Source: Lytechinus variegatus (Eukaryota > Echinodermata > Echinoidea > Temnopleuroida > Toxopneustidae). Taken from it: DNA of 64,000 nt. The notes beneath the pieces were generated by a model. That model ran no database searches, had not been told where the DNA came from, and saw only the letters and a program-made list of their open reading frames with translations. The DNA is taken from assembly GCF_018143015.1 (NCBI RefSeq), contig NC_054757.1:19520285-19584284 (forward strand), given 5' to 3'. Shown here one piece after another: positions 51,067 through 62,809 of this stretch; positions within the stretch are counted from its first letter, which is position 1, and each line of letters begins with the position of its first letter. A program made the translations under genes and the position numbers.

Positions 51067-51321
51067 ATACACTCTAAAAAATATTGGGCGAAATTGCTCC
51101 ATGAGGGTAATTATGTGTCCAACCAACATTCGGCATTTTTTTGTATCTTTATTTATCCAGTGTGATGAACATTTTGACCATTATAAAGTAATTGCTGCGA
51201 ATTTTTTTACCATTACTTGAGAATATGCTTCTCACATTGGGTAAAACACTGCTCAAAATTGGTTGGACACAATTACCCTCGTGGTTGTAAAAAATTACCC
51301 AATTTTTTTTATAGTGTGTAT
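51067..51321. mobile_element. MITE with ATACACTCTAAAAAA ends
   Basis: The left end ATACACTCTAAAAAATATTG and right end, read inverted, ATACACACTATAAAAAAAAT are continued by inverted GGGCGAAATT/AAATTACCC and by GGGTAATTATGTGTCCAACC on the left matched by GGTTGGACACAATTACCC on the right. Length is about 255 bp; no coding capacity. Confidence 0.75.
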
Positions 51322-51836
51322 AAATAAATATACATATATATATATATATACATTCATATTTATATTATCCAGTTCATTAAGTAGGTTGCAATCTTATTAA
51401 ATACGACACCCTCTCAAACAGATATTGTATATTGCACTTTATATTCCAGTATATCACATGAGACAAGAATATCACACCGATATATTATCACAATAGCGTT
51501 AGAAATCACTGTGAAAATGTGATATATACTGAACACAATGCAACGGTCTCGAAGCGCAGACAGTATCCAAATATCGATTTCCGGAAACCTTCAATAAATA
51601 AAGTCAAACTCGAATTTGGAAAATACTGGTACACTCTCATCAATACGAACGTTAGTTTTACTATTAGTCTGTTCCCATGAGGGTTTCCACTATGAGGTAG
51701 ACGGGTGATTGTTTTGAAATGATGTCATGAATGTTATCTCCACCTCCCAATAGCAACAAAAACAACAGACTAATTAATCGTGATATCAAATACATACCAG
51801 AGGATTTTAGTTCACTAATTCATCTAAAGCAAGGGT

Positions 51837-52735
51837 TACACCAAAACCGAATTCTCCCGAATACATTCGGACCGATTCTGCCAGAATATGGCCTGACTCC
51901 GATGGATTCGGAGCCTAATTCGCATCTGATTCGGGGAGCTCCCCGAATCAGAGTACACGTATTCGGGAGGATTCTGTTCTCCCTCCCCTAATGAGAGAGA
52001 ATTCGGGAAGGATTCGGAATCATTCGTGCAGGAATTCAGCTCGTTTTGAAATGTTCTTAGCCAGCTGAACACCCTTCAAAATACTCCCGAATGTAGCCAC
52101 GACAAATTTCATTCGGGTCTTTTTCGGGATGTACTATAGCTTAAGCCATGGATACACAATAATTGATTTCTCCCGAATAAATTCGCACCGATTCTGCAGA
52201 AGTATGGACTGATTCGGATGGATTCGGTCGTTTCAGAACCTATTTCTGATTCGGGGAGCTCCCCGCATAGAAAGGAATTGGTCATAAATAGATCCCGATT
52301 TAGCGCAGAATCGCCAAGAATGGACCCGAATCAATTTTGGCCATCCCGAATAAGGCCGAATGTCACCGGAATAGTGGCAAGATTCCAGCCAAATGTGGCC
52401 CGATTTCTTCAATTACAGCCGAATGACGACCCAATTGTTGACCCGAATCGGAACGAATATGGCTAGGACAGTTACGCCCCGAATGATACGAATATGTCTA
52501 AATCTGCCCAGACTACTCCCAATGCCTCCCCCTAATCCAACCGAATGTCATCCGAATACAACCCGAATAGGGCCCGAATTAAATTGTTGTCACATTCGGG
52601 AGTATTTTTGAGGGTATTTGGCTGGTTTCGAACATTTCAAAACGAGCCGAATTCATCCGTGAATGTTCACGAAATTCTCCCGAATGTTCTCGCATTCGCA
52701 GTGGTAGAATACACGAATGCGTGTATTCGGATTGA
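51837..52735. repeat. CCGAAT/ATTCGG-dense element with nested repeats
   Basis: About 29 copies of CCGAAT or its inverse ATTCGG occur in about 890 bp (hand count). Within it, a unit of about 100 bp starting TTCTCCCGAATA and ending at GATTCGGGGAGCTCCCC occurs twice (about 51852 and 52168). An inverted pair of about 65 bp (about 52033-52098 and 52591-52655) also lies inside, with TCGTTTTGAAATGTTC and ATACTCCCGAATGT in both arms. A perfect 26-bp palindrome lies at 51926-51951. Plus-strand frames here are repetitive Pro/Asn/Arg and not coding-like. Probably a composite non-autonomous transposon or satellite-like element; family unknown. Confidence 0.75.
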
Positions 52736-53387
52736 TAAAATAACGAGAAACGAATCCTTTACTTCAAGAACGCACAATATCCTGGAACGTACCCAGAAGC
52801 TATCCATAATGATGCTACAATAATGTATGTGTATTTATAATGTATTTTACTCAATAAAGCTAGATCATTATATTGGACTGTTGCTCTTCAAAATATCAAA
52901 TAAGAAAAAAGATGGACTACAGTAAAATATAGTTAGCAAAGCTGCTATTGCTGCTTTCATGCCTTTTCATTTTCTTTATTCTTAGTATTTTTTTTTTGTA
53001 AAAGCACAATGTGATATAATCATTCTATTGTTATTTTGATGTCCGTTCGATACAGCCTTAATAAGTGCCCTTCAATCTTGTCGACCTTGGACCTAAAAAA
53101 TAGATTTTCCTCTGCTGGAATACTGTTATCGTGATTGAGTCATTTCACCTGCCTTTTCTCCTTGATTTTTATTCATTACCGTTCCATTAAAATGATTGCC
53201 TTTCGCTCTTTTTCACCCTTTCCTTCATGTCCGTTTAACAATGATTGCAAAAAGAATCGTTTGATGGAGAATAAAATACAACATCAGACAATAAAATGAA
53301 AAGGATTATCAAAGACAATGAAGACATGTGAGCCCAATGTTTATGAAGTGTGCAATATGAAATTTCAGAATAGTATAGAAAATGTAG

Positions 53388-53766
53388 TTAAAGGCATTGG
53401 CTAAAATTGAATTGAACCAATAAGGTCCTACTTGTCACCTTTGTCTGTGCTATGTTATACAAATGAGGCTCAGAAAAAAAAATCACATCCGAACATTATT
53501 ATTTAGTGCTTAAAAAGGTGACAAGTTGAGTGACCGGAAACCCCATCTTAATTTCATTTCATACACTAACTTGTGTTGTATTAATCTGCCCAGGAGGCTT
53601 ACTTAATCATTATTTTTCAGTCACAGATATTTTGATAGTGTACGCATTTGATTTTTTACTTCTTCCTGGGCGTCTCTTTCATCCATATGAACAGTATTAA
53701 ATACATGAATCAGAATTCAGTATTTAAAAAAAATAAAACATTGGTTATGGGTGCCTATGACTTTAA
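53388..53766. mobile_element. TTAA-flanked MITE, full-length copy D (inverted)
   Basis: It lies in the opposite orientation to the other copies. TTAA and AGGCATTGGCTAAAATTG begin it, the shared half follows (GTGACCGGAAACCCCATCTT), and it ends near GGGTGCCTATGACT and TTAA. Length is 379 bp. The non-shared half is more diverged. Confidence 0.75.
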
Positions 53767-53769
53767 AGA

Positions 53770-56700
53770 ATGAAGAGGATTTTGTCTGACGTGCAGACAG
53801 CGCAAGTGCATTTGCTTTGGAAATGCTGCCTATATAGCTTGACTTTACAATATTACTTGGTGATTTCATTTTTTTTCTGCATAATTTATGCGAAAATCGT
53901 ATTCACACTTGAAAGTATCTGATGGAAATAATCTCATGCGGTTTGCGTTTCCCCATCGCAATGGGTAGATGGCAAATGAACGCGTAGAGTAATCAGAATA
54001 TAGCAAGATTTCAAATGCAATAATTTATGGGACATAAAGTACTTATGATACGACCATATGGTCACTAGTCTCGATTTAAGTGCATGGATTTATCCAAAGT
54101 GCACCTAAAACGAATTTTAAAAATGCACAGGACAAGTATATTACAGCTCTTAAATATCAAAATCATGATAAGGATAAATAAACAGCATTTCATGGTTTGT
54201 TTACTTGGTAATGAAAATGGCGTCTGAGTAATTCTGAGTACGAAGTAAAAATTGAAAAAAATGTAATAGTTAACAGTTTTTTTTTATAAGTAACGCCACA
54301 CTGCAAATTCATGATTTTCAATACCTATGCTGTTTTATCAATTAAAAAAAATATATTTGAATAGAAACCACAAATCTGGGCCTTTCATTACATGTATATA
54401 AATAACATCTCCGTGACCATATCCAAGCGCGTTGAAATTATCGATTTTAACCCCTGCAATGTCTAGCAGGCGTGGACATGATAGCAAGAGGGATGTTAAT
54501 CATGAATGTCGGGGATGGTTGGGTTAAAATCGTTTTGCCCTGTATCTCACTCCAGCCACCCTTCATCAAGGCCGGCTGAATGGTGTATGATCGAACAACT
54601 CGAACGCGCCCATGTAATAGCATTAAAACATCGTTAATTCACAGCTGGAACGATTTCGCCCGCGTCCCTGGGGAATGCGAGAGCCGGCACCAACTACTAC
54701 CATCACTTTCAAATACGACTGTCACGTTCGGAACAGATAAAGCAATCATGTATTCAAATTATGAAGCGTATATTTCTTGTATGGCATATCAATGAAGAAA
54801 AAATCATCAAGAATGAATATCACAGTAGGTCCATATCTTACCTAGATTTCACGGTGACGGTTGGATGCTGCGTTACACTGGCGATGGGTTAGGAGCCAGG
54901 CATATAAAATCCGTTCCGAAGTTACGCTTAAACAGGACTCGAACTTGCAAGAACCATGAAATCAGGGACGGTGTTGAAAATGAAAGAAAGGTTGAGATCT
55001 GTCAGAAAACAGCTCCAACTCGCAGAAGGCACAAACCACCAGGTAAAACTAAAAATCTTCCAGTCATGGTTGGATCCAATGGGGGGTAAGAAATCCGTTA
55101 AATTGTTTCCAAGAGAGAGGGACGTTCACGGATTAGTCATGTGAATAATCCAAAAAAGGTCATCAGGCCCCGAATGCTGTCAAGACAAAAATAGATGATA
55201 TTTGTTAAAATATTTTCTTTACAGTTATTAACACAACGTATCCAATGGTGAGATCGTAGAAATGATGGAAGAATGTCATTACAATATTTCACATGATTGT
55301 CTTCGAGTCAATATGATGTATTCATCCGTAGCGGCTTATTAAGTTATTTCTGGCATTGTGAACAATCCAAGGGGTGAAGATATGCCGACTGGTAATTACA
55401 AAATACTTTTACAATTTAATTATTGTAGAAATAATGGCGACTACAAAGAAGCGTTTTATATTCGCGCCCGACAGTTAAGGTCATGGATGATGCTAGTCTA
55501 GCACCGCTGGTCAGAAAGCCGATGGAGAGAAGTTGAGACAAAGGGGGAGAGCAGGAGATGATGAGAGATAGAGGGAGAGAGAGGGGTAGACAATCTTCAC
55601 GGAGAGTACAGCTTTATTGTCGAAGAATAAGGCTATACCATCACAATCGCAAGTCCGCCAGTCGGGCACCTTACTCGCTTTCTGTCACTATCTAGATGAA
55701 GCATTCTAGGGGGTATCGTTCAATTTGTCGCGCCACTATGACAAACGATACCTAACACAGAAAACGCACTGATTCACGTGCGTCCACTCGCCCACACGCT
55801 CAAGCTGATAGCTCACGCACATCCACGCGCGCACACATTCTGTCTACGGTAGATTCCCCTGACACGGCCTCCCGCAAAAAGGGGGCAGTGTACTGCTTAC
55901 ACATGGAGGCGTAATGTAATTGTAGAGACAGAGCTAACGACCGAAATGTGGTGTTCACTGACATGTTTCACAATTCTGACAAGCTTGAAAGAGAGAGAGG
56001 GAAAGGGGATGAGAGGAAAAAAAAATATCTAAAAGTAGGGGAGGGGGAAATGGATGGGGAGAGAGAGAGAGAGAAGGGAAGGGACAAACGCACGCACCCT
56101 CACACACATACACACTTATATGAGAGAGAGGCACAGAAATACTGTCAAACAGAGAAAATCAGGCCTTATGTCGAAGAAGATGCGTCCCTTTCTTATCTCC
56201 TCATTAATACTACTATTAATATTCACTACAAACGGAAAGGATTCATGTATAACTAATTCAATTTTCACATTGTATGAAAGACAGACATTGGGAAAACCTT
56301 CTATTGCGTCCATTTCCAATTAGGTGGAAAAGAAATCTTAATTCCTATATCACTTATACAAGCAAACCATCGGGGGCTAAATGGTTTTGTTTTATCAAAC
56401 CCAAAACAATAATCGCCTGGAAATGTCAACATAAAGCAGAAGATAAAGTAGGATGCATGACGTATTTCTGACGTAACAGAGTCCCTTTGCTCTATCTAAT
56501 GACGACGGTTGAATTTGTTTTCATTTAAGATCGTTGTCTTATACTTCTCTTTACATTCACACCTCGGCATACTAAGTTACATAGTTTAATGATCTAAGAT
56601 ACATACATTATTGACAGTCCAATAGACAAGCTTAAAGGCAGGTGTTAAAAATTACAAATGTCTTAACTAAATCTCGAACTTATGTGTGTTACATATAATA

Positions 56701-58825
56701 TTGCTTCAATAAATATTAAAAAACAGGAAGAAAATATTTAATTCGTCCAGAAACCTTCAAGATATCTGTGACTGAAAACTCACAATTCAATTTATCTGTT
56801 TTAGAAATTAATTGATTAACACATGTATTTAAATCAAGAATAATCATAGGAAATTCTTTTCATATCACCAGAGTAAGTTCTACAAGCATGTCAAGAAATT
56901 TAGAGGGCAAAGCGTGATGAAATGAAGAAATATGGAAATTGGGACAAAGGCTGAGTACACTAAAATCGGAAATGCAGAAATGCATACCAGTCATACATGG
57001 GCTTCTGATTTTAAAAGTTTAATGGTTTGAAAACGAAATGAATACTTTGCCCTTTTTGCTTATGATTAAGGAAATATATATTTTGTACAAGAATACATAT
57101 ACGTGGTCTAACTCTGCTAAAATTATGTGACGTCGAAAATGACAAAATTATGTTTGTATTGTATGTTTCACATGATTATTTTACTTTTTCTTCACACTTT
57201 AATGGTAGCAAAACGGTTTTAATTTTCCATTCCAAGACATCCATGAGGAATGTTAATTGAGATGATAAACTTAGCCTGCATTTTTAGCATAGGAAACAGT
57301 GGGCTCCTCTCCGTCTGGTTAGATTCAAAGGCCACGTCTTGTTTTTAAGCTATTAAATTGATCAAAACACAGAAGAATATTGAAAAGAGGAGAAAGTAGG
57401 AAACACATAATTCCCCCTATTCCAGAATAAAAAAGAATAACGTCACGTTTCTTTCTGACCCCTATAGGAATACGCCCCCAGGGACACGGACATTTATAAC
57501 AACACACATTGTAACGGTGTTTTCTCCCCGTTAAACTCTAGTTAAACTCTATTTCACCTGCATGGAATTATGTAAAATATCATCATTGATGTTGGTTTGG
57601 CATAGGTAGTTACCTCGTTCGACGGTAACAAAAGATACAGAAGGATTCTAAAACCTATGAATATTTAAGATTCGCAGGTGGGGGATAAGAGGGGAGATTT
57701 CCATTTTTATAAGACATATTTCTGTTGCTGTCAAGGAGATCTACGGTATATAATGCATCCTTTTGATATTGTATGTACATCAGGACACTAAGCACCTTGA
57801 AATATATTCAGAAGGTAATTATAGAGACGTTTTCTTTTTCTCTCTCTGGAATGGCCTGATCGGTCAGTGAACTGCCTCTGGATTGTTTAATGATTTTTTT
57901 CTCTTTTTTCGTGACAGGTAAATAAATTAAGGCAAAGAAAATAAAGTTATGTTAACATTTAGGGATTTGTTTTCCCTTTTGACATCGGACAATCTTAGGA
58001 ATGTTTTTTTTTTCCTTCACGACCTGCTCATGAATCAAATAGTTTCAACAAATGTTGATTGCCTATATCGAACTAGCACACACTCCAGATCATATTTCTT
58101 GACTGTGGCTGGGATTCCTAATTGGCTTATCCAATAAGTTTTCATCCAAACATGATATACGAATTCAGATCCATTTGCACAGACTGCGAGCTACTACATC
58201 GGGCAAGCCTCAGAAATGTTGCATATTTTTAATAATTAGAAAATGAAATAGGCCTACTGATCGTTCATAAATTAGTTGTTTATAATACATGTATAGCGTC
58301 GAGCATATTCTATTTCAAATTCCAAACAAATTTTGAGTACGAGAGTATCCAAAAGAGTGAAAAGTGAAGATACATCATTGAAAGATACAACTATTCCCCA
58401 TAATATGAATAACATATTATTACTAGGAAAATGCATTATGGGTCAATTCTAACGAAACACTGCGTGAATTAGTGGATTAGCAGTTTAGTTAAGAATATAC
58501 CTGTGTATGAAAATTTCCGTAAATATTGTTTCATCGGCGACGACATTGGGTTATCCCTTGTTTTAGATCGTGTCTTGGAGATAGCTTATCACAAATTAGT
58601 GGCGTGTGGTCTTTTGCCTCTGTCTCTGCTTTTTCCTGTCTGAGACTATAACAGGTGTTTATCATCCTTAACATAGAAGAAATCGGTATTAGAGGGTGTG
58701 GGGTTTGACTCCTTAATCAAACAGGTGAGGGGTCGAATACATGAACATACAGTCTATACAGCATATGACAAAAATATAGTGGTATATAATAATAATATTT
58801 GGCTTTAAATTGGGATTTTGTGCAT
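53770..58825. other. Intergenic DNA, no gene recognised
   Basis: AT-rich sequence with GA- and CA-rich patches at about 55555-55590 and 55985-56135. Overlapping plus-strand frames at 54865-55144 and the frame at 56054-56323 lack any family resemblance. Confidence 0.45.
55713..55752. repeat. Short hairpin
   Basis: GGTATCGTT and TTTGTC at the left pair with GACAAACGATACC at the right around a loop of about 10 nt containing GCGCCACTAT. Confidence 0.55.
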
Positions 58826-58829
58826 AACG

Positions 58830-59412
58830 TTAAAGAGGTACTCCAGGTTGAAAATAATATCCACATTAATAGAGTAAAAATCACCGAGCAAAATGATGAA
58901 AACTTCATCAAAATCTGATAACAAATAACAAAGTTATCTTATTTAAAGTTTACCAATATTCTGTGAAAACAGTTAATGCAGGTTGTCATGAATATTCAAG
59001 AGGTGGTCTGATGATGTCACATCCCCAGTTTCCTTTTTCAATGTTATTACATGAAATCATAATTATTCAATTTTTCATACATGTGTAAATGACACGTTTC
59101 CCTTATAATAAAATAAGTTGCAGCAATGAGTTTTGGATTAGTGGTCAATCAAAGTTATTAGTTCTAAGAGAAAAAAAATGAATACACATATTTTCATGTA
59201 AAATAAATAAAATGCAAAATAACAAGTAGGGATATGATATCATCAGCTAGCTCATTGAATATTCGTGAAGACATGCATAGAACTGTTTTGAAAAATGATA
59301 CAAATCTTTAAAAATTTCATAATTTCTTTAATCCTTGTCCGATTTTGATGAAATTTTTAGTGTTTCGTTTGTCCGAATTTCCTTTTATGTTCAGCTTGGA
59401 CTACCCCTTTAA
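58830..59412. mobile_element. TTAA-flanked MITE, 583 bp (second TTAA family)
   Basis: The left end is TTAA then AGAGGTACTCCAGGTTGAAA. The right end, read inverted, is TTAA then AGGGGTAGTCCAAGCTGAAC. Subterminal words ATGATGAAAACTTCATCAAA and, near the other end, GATTTTGATGAAATTTTTAG are also inverse-related. No transposase. The AGGGGTACTCCAGGCTGAAAA style of end is, as I recall, widespread in marine invertebrates. Confidence 0.8.
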
Positions 59413-59414
59413 TG

Positions 59415-62100
59415 CCGAAAAAAAATCATTTTATGGGTGGCTATTAAGACAGATAGTAAGGGCATCCAAATTAACCAAACAGCAATCGACTACATCAAGT
59501 TGAACTTTGACGCATGTATACATTTGTTTTAAAAATGCTAATTAATTTCTCTTTTGAATTAAGTCATCATGAACATCATGAAAGTGCCCATTAATCTGGG
59601 CTTTTATGACCGCCATACCTTTCTTTAAGCTTAACGTGAAGCTTAAATGAAGTTGTGGGCCAAAATGTATGGGTGGCCATTAGAACGGAAATTAATGGAA
59701 TTAATAAAAATGTATTTTGTCTTTGACACACACACACACACATATATATATGCAGTTTACCGGTGTTAACCATGTTATTGTTGATTGATTGACGTTTTGT
59801 CATGGCATGATAATCATTGTGGTTGTTTGTTATTTTGTTTGTTATTAAGTTTATCAATTATTCTCAAATGTCATTTTTTACCCTATAATGACAGCCTGTA
59901 CAGATTTTGTGAATAAATTCAAGTTTCGCTGTGCTGTTTGAAGACACCTACATGCAGTGACTGCCTTTCGCGAGCATATCGTATTAAAAATCACGTTTTG
60001 GGGGATAATAAAGAAACCGTTATGCCAAAAATATAAATGTATGTAATCAATGTAATCAACAAAACTACTCCATACATTCAAAACTGGTATACCATGATGG
60101 GTTCGTCTGATAAAAAAAGAAAGAAATTACATTCAGTTTCGTGTGACGTTAGAAATAATTGATTTTATTTGATTTGGATTTATTTTACATATTTCACATA
60201 ATTATGAACACAATACAAAAAAATATATAATATGAGAAGAATCAACATAGTATATAAATCAGAAGTGGCTTCATTCATCTAATTTAATAATTAAGCGATT
60301 TGTAATCAAAGACAATTTGAAATAATTATGGTGAAATGTGAGGGAACCTGTAGAAAAAAAGGAACGCTTGTTCAGTTTGCAGGATCAAAGCCATTAATTA
60401 TCTCATTCACCTGACGACATCATGGGATTGTAAGCATTGTTTTTAGTAGATCTACGTTATTCTTTGGTAAATTATGACACTTGTAGTTAAAAAAACAACA
60501 ACAATGAATGAACGCAGCCCTTTAATGTACTCGAAATTATCCAGGTTTTGAGATAACAATAGTAATTGACTAATCATTACACAGAAATACATGTGTGGGA
60601 CCTATTATGTATTCGACCCGAACATTTCTCTTTTTTTGAAAAGCACGAACAGCGATAGTTTGCAGTGTCCGTTTATATTTTTATAGTCTCCCTAACTGCC
60701 TAAAAAAGAAAAAGAAAAGAAAATAGACACACGAAACTTTTTGTTTTACCCTTCTCACAACGATAGTCCCCTTTAAAAAGGAAACGATGCTATAAGGGGC
60801 TTCAAGAATGGACAAATAATGTGGGCGGGACCTGCGTCACTCACGCAGAAACAAATTGGAAGACTGGAAAAAAGAAGAAGGCGGATCTTTTTGAAGTCAT
60901 AAGAATGAGCACCGGCCCCGTGTGACTGAAAGTGCAGGTAAATGCTGGATTAATGAATGAAAATTGCCTGAACTTTTAGGTGTTATGAGAAAACGGTTGT
61001 AAACACAGTTGAAGTTTTAAGCTTTGTGTCCATTGCCATCGCTAGGTAAAACTGATCATCAACCAAACCGATAAACAAAATATTGAAAGCGCGGCTGACA
61101 GTGCCAAGGGACGTCTTTCGTATGATTTTACTCCTAAATTTTTCATCCAGAGTTTGATAAACAATATAGCCTATATTAACTTCGAATGCATTTCGAGAAT
61201 TACAATCTTAGGTAAATTAAAAGAACTCATGTACTTGCAGTTAATATCGGAAGTGATTCTGCGCATCATGCTTGGCTGGTCAAATCCTAGGCATTGAAAA
61301 TGTACAAAAAGTTTCTGAAGCTTCGTTTAACTTTACCCAGAAATGATTTCCTGATCTATCTGAAAAAAGAAAATCTGCGTACGATCCTCACATAACGACT
61401 GAACTTTTACTAAAGAGAATCGTATATTCAGTTAGTAGAGTCCTACGCTCAGTGACAGTTTTGATACTAGTTGTGTTTTTTTACTCCGAGAGTTTCTTAC
61501 TCCCATGTGGTTGAGTTTGTAGTATCGTTAAGTATTTTATGGCTCGCTGTAAATAGAGTCTCCCTGCCAGTCGCATTAATGGCTGACAATGAACTTGGTA
61601 AAAAGGACGTGTTTGGAGATGAGTGACAGGAAAGGCAGCCTATTTCACCAAGTAAAAAAAAACTTTCATTCAGTTATGGCAAAGACATCAAAACCGCATA
61701 GAGTCCGGGGTCACTGCAATAAAACAAATTCGATTGCAAAAACTAATGGAATTTGTAAACCCTCTTTGTACTATAATAGTAATCGCAGTATTATTTCAAC
61801 AGCAATCCTGGCAATAGTAAACGTTTATATATAAATTGGGATTCCGCAAGTAAAGGTCGATTTCTTTTCCTTCCGACTAAGTATTGATTTAATCTGATAA
61901 TATCCAACTATTCAACGGCTTCCGGAGTGCTTCCTGCACAATTCTCCCCTTTTTGAAAACGAGTGAGGTCTTTCGCGTTCTGGTCCCAACCCATCGGGGT
62001 TTGTTGTAGGTCTATGGTTTTTAGTGGAGACTGGTAATCAAAGTAACAAAAACCTGTGAGTGTGCTGATGATAAATCATTTTTGATCATACAATCTCGGT
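59415..62100. other. Intergenic DNA, no gene recognised
   Basis: AT-rich DNA with a CA/TA run at about 59727-59750. The patch 60820-60945 is less AT-rich and ends in GTGCAG|GTAAATG, which could be a 5' splice site of an unidentified exon, but no coding frame supports this. Confidence 0.45.
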
Positions 62101-62540
62101 GTTGAGGAAAGGATATGTGTCAGAGAAGCACTGCCAAGATATTCAGCCCCCTTACATCCACTCCATCCAGGAATTCATCATGTCCATGATGGATAAGAAG
62201 TATAGTGACCCCCTAGCATGAACTTCCTCATGATTTGCAGTCTCCCTCCCCGAGGAGCGTCCCCTATGAGATGCTACTCATTACTGTGAGATCCCAGAGC
62301 TGTCAAGGTTGATTAACATGCAGACAATGATGACAAGGGCCTCAATAGAGCCGCAATGCCATCACCATACCGTGTGGCCCGAGAGCGCCGAGACGTCCTC
62401 CTTATCTTCTACATCCTCTTAGAAATCTCAGCTCAAAGCACGACAGTTTTGCCCAGAAGCGCCATCTCCACGCTGCCAATGACACCTCCTCTGATCATGG
62501 ACCTAACAGGTCCATGCTCTGATTCAGTGAGTTGTTGAAT
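62101..62540. other. Unexplained higher-GC block
   Basis: The composition is clearly richer in G and C than the flanks. All frames are broken by stops, although the plus-strand frame from 62356 to 62538 stays open for 60 codons. I do not recognise the product. It may be a decayed coding fragment, an old transposon piece or a regulatory block. Confidence 0.3.
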
Positions 62541-62544
62541 TATA

Positions 62545-62805
62545 AGCGAGAAGATTTGGGTCGTATTTGGGTCGTATGGATAAAGCATGATCGTGAGGTT
62601 GTGAGTACGAATCCCCGCTCGGCTATTTTGTCCACTTGAATGAAATAAAGGCCCAAGACTAAAATCTTCTGTATTTACTGTCAGCCACTAACTTAGTAAC
62701 TTAGACGTTAAACGTTTCCTTTGTAATTGGTTATACCAGTTTAAGGCGGAAAGCGGTGTTGGCGATTTCCTACGGGAGTTACTTGAGCAGAAAAAGAAAC
62801 AGATT
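62545..62805 (+). mobile_element. tRNA-derived SINE, degraded copy
   Basis: It matches the SINE at 4360-4610 along its length: ATGATCGTGAGGTTGTGAGT, B-box remnant AGTACGAATCC at 62604-62614, AAAGGCCCAAGA, GTCAGCCACTA, and CCTACGGGAGTTAC near the end. Its A-box region is badly decayed, so transcription is unlikely. Confidence 0.7.
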
Positions 62806-62809
62806 CACA

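Noticed and set aside
60820..60945. Possible first exon ending at GTGCAG|GTAAATG
   Set aside because: No coding frame, no partner exon and no recognised promoter motif; the splice match alone is weak.
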